A stretch of DNA of 64,000 nucleotides, taken from the NCBI GenBank assembly GCA_020199775.1, contig JAIVJZ010000040.1, positions 682,001 to 746,000 on the forward strand, given 5' to 3'. The translations under genes and the position numbers were made by a program. This document shows, piece by piece, positions 9,009 through 16,618 of the stretch. Each line of letters begins with the position of its first letter. Position 1 is the stretch's first letter. This DNA is from Acidobacteriota bacterium (GTDB lineage Bacteria; Acidobacteriota; Blastocatellia; Pyrinomonadales; Pyrinomonadaceae). The notes beneath the pieces are model-generated. The model saw only the letters and a program-made list of their open reading frames with translations. It did not search any database and was not told the origin of the DNA.

Positions 9009-9239
9009 TTGGCTGACCTGAACGAACGTTACCCGGATAATGCTCCGGGCAGATATTACGTTGACATGAACTGTATAGACTGCGACGTGTGCCGCGACAG
9101 CGCGCAGGAGAACTTCAGGCGCAACGACGGGGGCGGCTACTCGTTCGTCTACAAGCAGCCGGAGACCGAGGCGGAGCGCGAAGAATGCGAACGCGTCCGC
9201 GGAGAATGCCCCGTCGATGCCATCGGCGATAACGGTTAG
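9009..9239 (+). CDS. Single-cluster [4Fe-4S] ferredoxin
   Basis: A small acidic electron carrier of about 76 residues. The motif CIDCDVC with a later ECPVDAIG gives four cysteines in the C-x2-C-x2-C...C-P arrangement for one [4Fe-4S] cluster. The start is taken as TTG at 9009 because AAGGAGG (8997-9003) precedes it by 5 bases. An upstream in-frame TTG at 8976 lies inside the inverted-repeat arm. It follows nadA closely and could serve NadA or the 2-oxoglutarate:ferredoxin oxidoreductase encoded at 18.7-22.3 kb; neither is shown. Confidence 0.88.
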   Translation: MADLNERYPDNAPGRYYVDMNCIDCDVCRDSAQENFRRNDGGGYSFVYKQPETEAEREECERVRGECPVDAIGDNG

Positions 9240-9277
9240 ATTTTAAGACCCGCGGCGCAAACAGTGTGCAGAACAGA

Positions 9278-9325
9278 ATAAGGCCGCCCGCAGTTGTTCA
9301 CAGGGATGACGGCGCGCGGCCTTAT
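9278..9325. terminator. Bidirectional hairpin between ferredoxin and Rieske genes
   Basis: ATAAGGCCGC (9278-9287) pairs with GCGGCCTTAT (9316-9325). It lies between two convergent gene ends and could terminate both. Confidence 0.6.
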
Positions 9326-9341
9326 CGTTGTGCTCGGCGGT

Positions 9342-9698
9342 TCAGACGACGATTTTGATCCAGCCGTCTTCGACGCGGACTTCGTAGGCTTCGATGGGAG
9401 AGTCGGGGCGGTTGAGGCACGCGCCCGTGTTGAGGTCGAAACGCCAGCCGTGCCAGTCGCATTCGACGGACGCGCCGCAGAGGTTGCCGTCGGCGAGCGG
9501 TGCGCCGCGATGCGGGCAGAAGTTTTCGACGGCGTAGAAGCGGCCTTCGACGTTGTAGAGGGCGAGTTCCGCGCCGCTCGTGAGTTCGACGGTCGCGCCG
9601 CGCCCCGGCGGCACGTCTGCGACGCGGCCGACGGTGAGGAGCGCGCCCGTGCGCGCGGGGCGTTTGAAATTTTGATACTTTGAATCGAAGGTTTGCAT
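9342..9698 (-). CDS. Rieske [2Fe-2S] protein (NirD/ferredoxin-like)
   Basis: A 118-residue stand-alone Rieske domain. CPHRGAPLADG and CDWHGWRFDLNTG supply the two Cys and two His ligands of a [2Fe-2S] cluster. It lacks both the disulfide cysteines of bc1-type Rieske proteins and a signal peptide, so it is likely a soluble cytoplasmic electron carrier like dioxygenase ferredoxins or NirD. The ATG at 9698 is preferred over a TTG 7 codons upstream. No partner oxygenase or reductase gene is adjacent. Confidence 0.88.
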   Translation of the reverse strand: MQTFDSKYQNFKRPARTGALLTVGRVADVPPGRGATVELTSGAELALYNVEGRFYAVENFCPHRGAPLADGNLCGASVECDWHGWRFDLNTGACLNRPDSPIEAYEVRVEDGWIKIVV

Positions 9699-9891
9699 TA
9701 CCGGCGAAGAGCGTACCAAAATGATTGCCCGTTAGGCAAAAGCGCGCAAGGTCTGGACGCCCGCGCGTTCTTTAAGGGCGGGCGCGAAAGTGAGTGTTTC
9801 GCGCGCCGGGTTTGCGGACGGTACTCTCTCGCCGTCGCCCGGACGCGCCGCGCGCCGGAGACGAAAATGCGGGAAAGGAAACGGAGAGAAT

Positions 9892-10896
9892 ATGAGAAGA
9901 AGCGGATTGATGTCGGCGGCGAGCGTCGCCGTGTTGAGTTTACTGTTCGTCGCGCAGGCGGCGGCGCAGGGAGAGATTGCGGTGCGCGGCCGGATCGGGC
10001 GGACGGTCGAGGCGGGCGGCAGGTTGATTGATTCGCCCAAGCAAAAATATTTGCTGTTGAACGCCGACCGCTGGCAGGGAGAGACGTGGTTCGGCGCGGG
10101 CGCGGAGGTGGAGGCGACGGGCGAGGTGCGGCGCGACGTGGTGACGACGCAGATGGAGGGCACGCCGTTTCAGGCGCGCACGCTGCGTGCCGCGGGCGCG
10201 GCAGGCGCTCAGGGCACGACAGCGGCGGCGGCGGGCGCGTCTCTGCCGGCGGCGACGCGCGTCGTCGTCTCCGGCGATTCGCTCGTGCAGGCGCGACCCG
10301 ACACGGCGATGATCTCGGTCGCCGTCGTGACGCAGGCTCAGACCGCGCTCGCGGCGCAGCAGGAGAACGCGCGCCGGAGCGAGGCGATGGTGCGCGCGCT
10401 GAAGTCTGCGGCGGGCGCGGGCGCGGAGGTCGAGACGAGCGGCTATAGTTTGCAGCCGCAGTACAACTACCGCGAGAACCAGACGCCGATCATACGCGGC
10501 TACGAGGCGCGCAACACCGTGACGGTGACGCTCGGCGACCTCTCGAAGGTCGGCCCCGTGATCGACGCGGCGACCGCCGCCGGCGCGAACAACATAGACA
10601 ACCTCTCCTTCACCTTGCGCCGCGACGAACCCGCGCGTGATCAGGCTCTCGCCGCGGCGACGCGCGAGGCTCTACGCAAGGCGCAGGTGATGGCCGTGGC
10701 TTTGGGCGGGCGCGTGGGGCGCATCGTCGAAGTGCAGGAGTCGAGCGGGGGGCGTCCGATTCCGATTTACGACGCGCGGGCGCAGGCACGCGGCATGGTG
10801 GCGCAGGCGATGGAAGCCAAGACACCCGTCGAGATCGGCACGCTCGACATACGCGCGCAGGTGCAACTCGTCGCGGAGATCATCACGGAGCGGTAA
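9892..10896 (+). CDS. Exported SIMPL (DUF541) domain protein
   Basis: A 334-residue protein with a clear signal peptide (hydrophobic stretch then AQAAAQ near residue 24). Residues about 30-110 are an extra N-terminal part. From about residue 120 there is a SIMPL domain: RVVVSGDSLVQARPDTAMISVAVVTQ, then SGYSLQPQYNY and YEARNTVTVTL, ending in VQLVAEI. Family members are periplasmic or outer-membrane associated and of unclear function. The ATG at 9892 follows GGAGAG by 4-5 bases. An upstream frame extension (from 9790) is less likely because it would bury the signal peptide. Confidence 0.85.
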   Translation: MRRSGLMSAASVAVLSLLFVAQAAAQGEIAVRGRIGRTVEAGGRLIDSPKQKYLLLNADRWQGETWFGAGAEVEATGEVRRDVVTTQMEGTPFQARTLRAAGAAGAQGTTAAAAGASLPAATRVVVSGDSLVQARPDTAMISVAVVTQAQTALAAQQENARRSEAMVRALKSAAGAGAEVETSGYSLQPQYNYRENQTPIIRGYEARNTVTVTLGDLSKVGPVIDAATAAGANNIDNLSFTLRRDEPARDQALAAATREALRKAQVMAVALGGRVGRIVEVQESSGGRPIPIYDARAQARGMVAQAMEAKTPVEIGTLDIRAQVQLVAEIITER

Positions 10897-10913
10897 GAAA
10901 GTAGAAAGCGGAC

Positions 10914-11001
10914 AAGGCGAAAGTAGAAAATAGAAAGGCGAAAGTGAAGACAAAGGCGTGAGAGCCTTGGATTCTTCACTTTCGCCTTTCGCCTTTCGCC
11001 C
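10914..11001. repeat. Heptad inverted repeat C (SIMPL-CBS gap)
   Basis: The left arm (about 10914-10950) reads GCGAAAG, TAGAAAA, TAGAAAG, GCGAAAG. The right arm (about 10974-11001) reads CTTTCGC three times. The arms pair imperfectly. It begins about 17 bases after the SIMPL gene stop. Confidence 0.85.
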
Positions 11002-11146
11002 TACACCTTTTATAATCGCAAGCGTTCCCCTTGAAGTAGAAAAAGAGCGCGCGGCGTCCGTTGAGCGTTGGGGCATGCGCCGTCCGCGGGCGAGTTGTCG
11101 CCCGCATCGTGCCCGGGTTCGTGTCGCGCGTCGTCGGGGGCGGCCG

Positions 11147-11164
11147 CAGCAGCAGCAGCAGCAG
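11147..11164. repeat. (CAG)6 tract upstream of the CBS gene
   Basis: Six perfect CAG units lie in the untranslated leader, about 34 bases before the CBS-domain gene start. Confidence 0.9.
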
Positions 11165-11197
11165 TTTTATCTTTCGGATATATTTCAGGAGGAGATC

Positions 11198-12190
11198 ATG
11201 TCGAGATACCGTGATGACCGGGACGACGATTTTTATGGAGACCGCCAGCGCGCGCGCCGCGCCGACTATGACGGAGACCGCGGCGAACGCGGCGGCTATG
11301 CGGACGACAGGCGCGGAGGAGGAGGCGACGTGGGAGGCCGCGACTACTACGACGATTACGGGCGCACGAGGACTAGCGGCCGCGGCGAACGGGACGATTA
11401 CCGCGACGAACGCGACCGCGCGGATTCTTACAGTGCGAGGCGCGGAGGCGACGACGTGGGAGGCCGCGATTACGACGAACGACCGCGCCGCCACGAAGAC
11501 GACGACCGCGAGGGGCGTTCGATCTTTGAAGAGGGAAGAGACTTTTTCCGCGGGCGACGCGGTAGCAGCAGCGGCGGCGGCGGGCGGGGTCGCGGCGAGG
11601 GGCGGCGCGGCGCGACGCGCTCACACGTTCGCTGCCGCGACATCATGACGCGCGACGTGACGGTCGCCACGCGCGACACCTCGCTCGAAGATGTCGCGCG
11701 GCTGATGAAGAACGAGGACACGGGCGTCATTCCCGTCGTGGATCGCGCGGAGACGCCCGTCAACACGCGCCCCGTGAGCGACGCCGGGGCGGCCGAGACT
11801 GATGCGAACACGCCCGTCGGGACGAGTCCCGAAGCGCGCCGCGTGAACGCGACGATCCACGGCAACGGTCGGCTCGTCGGTCTCATCACGGATCGCGACA
11901 TCGTGGTGCGCGCCATCGCAGAGGGGCGCGCTGCCGCCACCACGCGCGCCGAAGAGATCATGACCGAAGAGGTTCACACCGCGCACCCGAACGACCGCGT
12001 GATCGAGGCCATTCGCAAGATGGGCGACAAGCAGGTGCGCCGCATCCCCATCGTCGATCAGGACAGGACGCTGCGCGGCATCATCTCGATGGCCGACGTT
12101 GCCTTGGAGACCAACGACGACCGCGAACTGGCCGAAGCCCTCGAAGAGATTTCCAGCGGCTCTTCGTTCTGGAACAGAATCTTCGGATGA
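11198..12190 (+). CDS. CBS-pair protein with a disordered Arg/Asp/Tyr/Gly-rich N-terminus
   Basis: A 330-residue protein. The start ATG at 11198 has a strong AGGAGG 6 bases upstream. Residues 1 to about 140 are low complexity (RYRDDRDDDFYG, GGRDYYDDYG, SSSGGGGRGRG) and are probably disordered. Two CBS motifs follow: CRDIMTRDVTVATRDTSLED, with LVGLITDRDIVVRAIAEG after an unusual insert of about 40 residues, and EEIMTEEVHTAHPNDRVIEA with RRIPIVDQ and GIISMADVA. CBS pairs usually bind adenine nucleotides, so this is a possible energy or stress sensor. It sits just before hsp20 and lon on the same strand, which suggests a stress context. There is no enzyme domain. Confidence 0.88.
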   Translation: MSRYRDDRDDDFYGDRQRARRADYDGDRGERGGYADDRRGGGGDVGGRDYYDDYGRTRTSGRGERDDYRDERDRADSYSARRGGDDVGGRDYDERPRRHEDDDREGRSIFEEGRDFFRGRRGSSSGGGGRGRGEGRRGATRSHVRCRDIMTRDVTVATRDTSLEDVARLMKNEDTGVIPVVDRAETPVNTRPVSDAGAAETDANTPVGTSPEARRVNATIHGNGRLVGLITDRDIVVRAIAEGRAAATTRAEEIMTEEVHTAHPNDRVIEAIRKMGDKQVRRIPIVDQDRTLRGIISMADVALETNDDRELAEALEEISSGSSFWNRIFG

Positions 12191-12199
12191 AAAAGAAAG

Positions 12200-12269
12200 T
12201 AAATCGTGAATCGTAAATAGAAAGAAACCTGCTTTCTATTTACGATTTACGATTCACGATTCACGGCTT
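12200..12269. repeat. Heptad inverted repeat B (CBS-hsp20 gap)
   Basis: The left arm contains CGTGAAT, CGTAAAT and AGAAAG. The right arm reads CTTTCT, ATTTACG, ATTTACG, ATTCACG, ATTCACG. It starts about 10 bases after the CBS stop and ends about 5 bases before the hsp20 ATG, so the hsp20 translation start has no separate leader. Confidence 0.9.
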
Positions 12270-12273
12270 TTAT

Positions 12274-12645
12274 ATGGCTAAATCAATCGAGCGTTATTTG
12301 CGTTTCATGCCGGTGGCGAAGCCGGGGAGGATGTGCGAGCGGCACTGGTCGCCCCCGGCGGACGTGTATCGCACGCGCGACGGGTGGCTCGTCAAAGTTG
12401 ATCTGGCGGGCGTCAGCCCCGACGAGTTGGAGATCACGATTGCCGGGCCGGTGCTCGTCATCGAGGGCACGCGCCGCGACACCTCTTGCAGCGAAACGAT
12501 CTCGTATCATCAGGTGGAGATTTCCTACAGCCGCTTCGAGAAGACGCTGCGCTTCCCTTGCCCGATTGAAGGGGCGCGCATCGAGAGCGACTATCAGGAC
12601 GGGTTGTTGTTGCTGCGCCTGCGTAGCCCCGAGGACTGTGAATAG
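12274..12645 (+). CDS. Hsp20 / alpha-crystallin family small heat-shock protein
   Basis: A 123-residue protein with the alpha-crystallin core. WSPPADVYRTRDGWLVKVDLAGVSPDELEI opens the sandwich, and the later strands include LVIEGTRR, YHQVEISYSRFEKTLRFPCPI and DGLLLLRL. These chaperones hold unfolding proteins as oligomers. The C-terminal I-x-I/V anchor that normally mediates oligomer assembly is not evident (the end is RLRSPEDCE). The ATG lies directly after inverted repeat B and shows no clear Shine-Dalgarno site. lon lies downstream, so the two may form a protein quality-control pair. Confidence 0.9.
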   Translation: MAKSIERYLRFMPVAKPGRMCERHWSPPADVYRTRDGWLVKVDLAGVSPDELEITIAGPVLVIEGTRRDTSCSETISYHQVEISYSRFEKTLRFPCPIEGARIESDYQDGLLLLRLRSPEDCE

Positions 12646-12761
12646 GAGACTGCCGGTGGCCCTATTGGTCAGTTGTCAGTTGTTTGTGACTTCCACACGA
12701 GTTACTCGAAGACGGACTTGAACAACCGGCAATGGGTGACGGGCGACGGACGAATTTAATC

Positions 12762-15233
12762 ATGGCTGAAAATATAACTACGGTCGCGGGTCAGGAAGCG
12801 AAGCCGCAAGCGCCCGCCGAGGCTTTCGAGATCGCGGTGCTGCCGTTGCAGAACACGACGCTGTTTCCCGGCACGGTCGTGCCGCTGGCGGCGGGGCGTC
12901 CGCGCTCGGTCGCGGCGGTCGAGGCCGCGCTCGCGGGGCCGGAGAAGCTGCTGGCCTGCCTGAGCGTCAAGCCCGGCAAGGGCATGGACGCGGAAGCGTC
13001 GCCCGAAGAGATTTACACTGTGGGCACGCTCGTCATGGTCAAGCGCATGTTTCGCGGCGAGGATGCCTTGCAGATCATCGTGCAGGGCACGGAGCGCGTG
13101 CGCGTCGAGGAGTGGACGCAAACCGACCCGCACTTGCGCGCGCGCGTGGTGGTGTTGCCGCCGCTCGTGACCGAGGATCAGCAGGAGGTCGAGGCGTTGC
13201 AGCGCAACGTGCGCGCCCTCGTCGAACGCGCGCTGGCGATCCTGCCGCAAGTGCCGCCCGAGGTGCGCGCCGCCGTGTTGGGTGCGCAGGAGCCGACGCA
13301 GATCGCCTATTTCCTCGCCTCCGTCCTCAACCTCGGCGTCGAATACGAGCAGGCGATGCTCGAAGCCGGTACGAACGACGAGTTGCTGCGCCTCGCACAC
13401 GTGCGCCTCGCGCGCGAAGTCGAGATCATGCAGTTGAGCTCGAAGATCGCGACCGAGGCGCAGACCGAAATGGACAAGGCGCAGCGCGACTACGTGTTGC
13501 GCCAGCAGATGAAGGCCATCCAGAAGGAACTCGGCGACGAGGACGGCGAGGGCGCGGAGGCGGCCATGATGCGCGAGCGTCTGGGCGAGGCCGACCTGCC
13601 CGAAGAGGTGCGCACCGAGGCCGAACGCGAACTCAAACGGATGGAGCGTCTGCCCGCCGCCGCGCCTGACTATCACGTTATCCGCTCCTATCTGGAATAC
13701 GTGCTCGAACTCCCGTGGCGCAAAACTTCCGAAGACCGGCTCGACCTCGCGGAAGCGCGCCGCGTGCTCGACGAGGATCACTACGGGCTTGAGGACATCA
13801 AGGAACGCATTCTCGAATTCCTCGCCGTGGTCAAACTGCGCCCCGACTCGAAGAGTCCCATACTCTGTTTCGTCGGCCCGCCGGGCGTCGGGAAAACTTC
13901 GCTCGGTCGTTCCATCGCGCGCGCGCTCGGGCGCGAGTTTGAACGCCTCTCCCTGGGCGGCATGCGCGACGAGGCGGAGTTGCGCGGCCACCGCCGCACG
14001 TACATCGGCGCGATGCCCGGCCGCATCCTCCAATCCTTGCGGCGCGCGAAGGTGAACAACCCCGTCATGATGCTCGACGAGATCGACAAGCTCGGCGCGG
14101 ACTTTCGCGGCGACCCGGCGAGCGCGCTATTGGAGATTCTCGACCCGCAGCAGAACAACACCTTCCGCGATCATTATCTCGATCTGCCCTTCGATCTCTC
14201 GAAGGTCTTCTTCATCGCGACGGCCAACCAACTCGGCCCCATCCCGCCCCCCCTGCGCGACCGCATGGAGATCATCGCGCTCGCGGGCTACAGCGATCAG
14301 GAGAAGCTGCACATCGCGCTGCAATACCTCGTGCCGCGACAGGTGGGCGAAAACGGGTTGCGTCCCGAACAGTTCGAGATCACGAACGCGGCCATCATGC
14401 TGATCGCCGAGCGTTACACGCGCGAGGCCGGGGTGCGCCAACTCGAACGCACCATCGGCTCGGTCGCGCGCAAGGCCGCGTTGAAGATCGCCACGGGCGA
14501 GGCGACGGCCGTGCGCGTCGATGCCGGAGACATCAAGGAGTTTTTGGGCGCGCCGCGTTTCTACCCGGAAGAGGCGCGCAAGGAACTGCCCGCGGGCGTC
14601 TCGACGGGGATGGCGTGGACGGAGATGGGCGGGCAAATCCTGTTCATCGAGGCGACGCTTCTGCCCGGCGGTGCGGGCTTGACCATCACGGGGCAACTCG
14701 GCGAAGTGATGCAGGAATCGGCGCGCGCCGCGCGCTCTTACCTCTGGTCGCACGCTTCGGAGTTCGGCATCGCGCCGGAGATGTTCAAATCCTACGGCGT
14801 ACACCTGCACGTCCCGGCGGGCGCGATCCCGAAGGACGGCCCTTCGGCGGGCGTCGCCATCACGGCCGCGCTCGCGTCTCTGATGACCGGGCGGCGCGTC
14901 AGCCACAACACTTCGATGACGGGCGAGATCACGCTCTCCGGCTTGGTCTTCCCCGTCGGCGGCATCAAGGAGAAGGTGCTCGCCGCGCACCGCGCAGGCA
15001 TCAGGCGCATCATCCTGCCCTCGCGCAACGAGGCCGACATCGCGGACATCCCCGCCGAGGTGCGGCAGGAGTTGGAGATCATCTTCGTCTCGCGCATCAG
15101 CGAAGTTCTGGACGCGGCGTTGGAGAAACTCGTCGCCAACCCGCCCCCCCCGCTCGCGGGCGTGGACGCGGCGGCGCGCAATCAACCGGCGGCGCAAGCG
15201 CAGCCCGAAGCCTTGCGCGTCCGCGAAACTTAA
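12762..15233 (+). CDS. lon: ATP-dependent protease La (Lon)
   Basis: An 823-residue LonA-type AAA+ serine protease of cytoplasmic quality control. An N-terminal substrate domain begins with IAVLPLQNTTLFPGTVVPL. It is followed by a coiled segment and the ATPase with Walker A GPPGVGKTS (372-380) and Walker B VMMLDEIDKL. The protease domain has S695 in KDGPSAG and K738 in GGIKEKV, exactly 43 residues apart as in E. coli Lon. The ATG at 12762 is chosen because it gives the usual N-terminus; another ATG at 12732 has no better ribosome site. It follows hsp20 on the same strand. The last 35 residues are an Ala/Pro/Gln-rich extension. Confidence 0.97.
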   Translation: MAENITTVAGQEAKPQAPAEAFEIAVLPLQNTTLFPGTVVPLAAGRPRSVAAVEAALAGPEKLLACLSVKPGKGMDAEASPEEIYTVGTLVMVKRMFRGEDALQIIVQGTERVRVEEWTQTDPHLRARVVVLPPLVTEDQQEVEALQRNVRALVERALAILPQVPPEVRAAVLGAQEPTQIAYFLASVLNLGVEYEQAMLEAGTNDELLRLAHVRLAREVEIMQLSSKIATEAQTEMDKAQRDYVLRQQMKAIQKELGDEDGEGAEAAMMRERLGEADLPEEVRTEAERELKRMERLPAAAPDYHVIRSYLEYVLELPWRKTSEDRLDLAEARRVLDEDHYGLEDIKERILEFLAVVKLRPDSKSPILCFVGPPGVGKTSLGRSIARALGREFERLSLGGMRDEAELRGHRRTYIGAMPGRILQSLRRAKVNNPVMMLDEIDKLGADFRGDPASALLEILDPQQNNTFRDHYLDLPFDLSKVFFIATANQLGPIPPPLRDRMEIIALAGYSDQEKLHIALQYLVPRQVGENGLRPEQFEITNAAIMLIAERYTREAGVRQLERTIGSVARKAALKIATGEATAVRVDAGDIKEFLGAPRFYPEEARKELPAGVSTGMAWTEMGGQILFIEATLLPGGAGLTITGQLGEVMQESARAARSYLWSHASEFGIAPEMFKSYGVHLHVPAGAIPKDGPSAGVAITAALASLMTGRRVSHNTSMTGEITLSGLVFPVGGIKEKVLAAHRAGIRRIILPSRNEADIADIPAEVRQELEIIFVSRISEVLDAALEKLVANPPPPLAGVDAAARNQPAAQAQPEALRVRET

Positions 15234-15241
15234 AAACCTGT

Positions 15242-15346
15242 GGGGAAGGGGGAAAGGGTAAAGGTCAAAGGAGAAGACATCGGGATACGGGCACGACTCA
15301 CCGCTTCGTCTTTTACCTTTCCCCTTTACCCCTTCCCCGTTCCCCT
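15242..15346. repeat. Heptad inverted repeat D (lon-small gene gap)
   Basis: The left arm runs GGGGAAG, GGGGAAA, GGGTAAA, GGTCAAA, GGAGAAG. The right arm is its mirror in TTTACC, TTTCCCC, TTTACCC and CTTCCCC. It starts 9 bases after the lon stop. Confidence 0.88.
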
Positions 15347-15374
15347 TCTTCGACAATTCACAGGGAGCGACAAA

Positions 15375-15701
15375 GTGGTCAACAAGAAGGCACAGAGCAA
15401 GGCGGGCATCGCCGCCAACCGGCGCGGGCAACAGATGGGCGACGAGCGCAGCAACAGCCCCGTCAAACAGGAAGAGGCGGAGTCGAACACGCCCGCCCTG
15501 CGCGGCAAGCGCAAAGACGCCAACAAGTTCTTCGCAGACGAATCCTCCCAACAGGCGGGCAGCAACGCCGCGCGCCCGCGCTCCAACTCGCCCTCGCTCC
15601 CCGCCGCCATGCCGACCAACGTCAAGAAAGGCGAATCCGGCGGCGAGCGCGTCTTCAAAGAACGACAGGCGCGAAAAGGCGCTAAGAAAGGTAAAGGGTA
15701 A
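15375..15701 (+). CDS. Small basic, probably disordered protein
   Basis: About 108 residues, rich in Lys, Arg, Ser, Asn and Gln, with no hydrophobic core (VVNKKAQSKAGIAANRRGQQ at the start, KGAKKGKG at the end). The GTG start at 15375 has AGGGAG about 7 bases upstream, and repeat D ends before it. Codon positions look coding. I recognise no family; a nucleic-acid-binding role would be a guess from charge only. Its last codons and stop (TAA 15699-15701) lie in the left arm of repeat E, so the C-terminal KKGKG is encoded by repeat sequence. Confidence 0.65.
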   Translation: MVNKKAQSKAGIAANRRGQQMGDERSNSPVKQEEAESNTPALRGKRKDANKFFADESSQQAGSNAARPRSNSPSLPAAMPTNVKKGESGGERVFKERQARKGAKKGKG

Positions 15702-15783
15702 GGGGTAAAAACCGTGCGGCAAGCCGCGCCCGTCTCTCGCTTCGTCTTCCCTTTATCCCTTACCCTCCACCCCTTCCCCTTAC
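15684..15783. repeat. Heptad inverted repeat E, overlapping a gene end
   Basis: The left arm (15684-15710) has words AAAGGTA, AAGGGTA, AGGGGTA and contains the stop codon of the upstream gene. The right arm (about 15746-15783) has TTCCCTT, TATCCCT, TACCCTC and ends 9 bases before the next start codon. Confidence 0.8.
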
Positions 15784-15791
15784 TATTCTTT

Positions 15792-16202
15792 ATGAACCGT
15801 CAACGCCTACAGTCGTGGCTGCTGCGTGTGGCCGGGTCGGTCGAGATACTGGCCTTCGGCGCGGTCTTGATGCCGCGCTCCTGGATGGCGGCATCGCACG
15901 CGTGGCTGGGGTTGGGCGAGATGCCGCGCGGCGCGGTTCTCATGTTCATGATCCGGCAGGCGTCCTACGTCTACGGGATGCACGGAATTCTACTGTGGAT
16001 TTTGGCTTCTGACGTTGCGCGCTACAGGCCGCCCATACGCTTCACCGCCTTCTCGTTCCTGCTCGCCGCACCCGTCTTCCTCATTATCGATCACACGGCC
16101 GGACTGCCGCTCTACTGGACTGTCTCCGACACTGCCGCCTGCGCCTTCTTCGGCGTGTCGCTCCTCTGGCTCGACCACGGCGACGCCGGGCACAACAAGT
16201 AG
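15792..16202 (+). CDS. Four-span integral membrane protein of unknown function
   Basis: 136 residues from the ATG at 15792, with four hydrophobic spans: VEILAFGAVLMP, LMFMIRQASYVYGMHGILLWILA, FTAFSFLLAAPVFLIIDHTAGL and AACAFFGVSLLWL. An upstream frame extension (from 15714) lies inside repeat E and is discarded. No ribosome site is obvious because the repeat arm abuts the start. I cannot assign a family; the size and fold class resemble small DoxX-like or DUF-type membrane proteins. Confidence 0.7.
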   Translation: MNRQRLQSWLLRVAGSVEILAFGAVLMPRSWMAASHAWLGLGEMPRGAVLMFMIRQASYVYGMHGILLWILASDVARYRPPIRFTAFSFLLAAPVFLIIDHTAGLPLYWTVSDTAACAFFGVSLLWLDHGDAGHNK

Positions 16203-16286
16203 TAATCAAACTCATTCATGCGGCGGCAAGGACGGAAACGCGCTCTAATGGGGCAGAGCGTTGGAGATAACTCATTCGAGATCGGG

Positions 16287-16346
16287 CTAACGCTTTTTGC
16301 CGCGAGGCGTGTACTTGCGTTTGATCTCTCGTGGCGCACGTCGCCG
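16287..16346 (-). pseudogene. Remnant copy of the 3' end of the XRE regulator gene
   Basis: Read on the reverse strand this segment encodes GDVRHE followed, after a one-base frame change, by IKRKYTPRGKKR and a stop. The XRE gene at 17647-17964 ends GDVRHDEIKRKYTPRGGRKR. The nucleotide match covers about 60 bases. It lies just past the stop of the DUF2442 gene, so the accessory patch is bracketed by two copies of the XRE gene end. Confidence 0.7.
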
Positions 16347-16360
16347 GAGGGCGGGCGGAG

Positions 16361-16618
16361 TTATTTGAAGCGGAGAAGACTTTCGATGGAAATGGCCTCT
16401 TCAACGGATTCCCAGTGGATGCCGATGCCGCCGCCGCCGATGAGACGCCACCCCGCTCTCTGTTCGGGCGCGGCTTTTAGCAGGCGCGGAAACCGGACGA
16501 GCGGCGCGGAAATCTCGCGCCCGTCAGCAAGCGTCACGCGTAAGGCATCATCCGTACAGATCACATCTACCGCCAGCGGTTCATGCCTCTGAGTTGCCGT
16601 TGCGGGATTCACGAACAA
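16361..16618 (-). CDS. DUF2442 family protein
   Basis: 85 residues matching the DUF2442 pattern: VDVICTDDALRVTLADGREISAPLVRFPRLL, then WRLIGGGGIGIHWESVEEAISIESLL, the H-W-[ED]-x-[LV]-[DE]-E-D/A core. DUF2442 proteins are small, often sit beside DUF4160 or XRE genes, and have toxin-antitoxin-like neighbourhoods, but no biochemical function is established. Its first 38 bases overlap the 3' end of the coiled-coil gene at 16581-17540, which indicates translational coupling. Confidence 0.8.
   Translation of the reverse strand: MFVNPATATQRHEPLAVDVICTDDALRVTLADGREISAPLVRFPRLLKAAPEQRAGWRLIGGGGIGIHWESVEEAISIESLLRFK

Noticed and set aside
14127..15722. Reverse open frame of 531 codons over the 3' half of lon and the next gene
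   Set aside because: Both covered forward genes are better supported, and the reverse translation has no recognisable motif.
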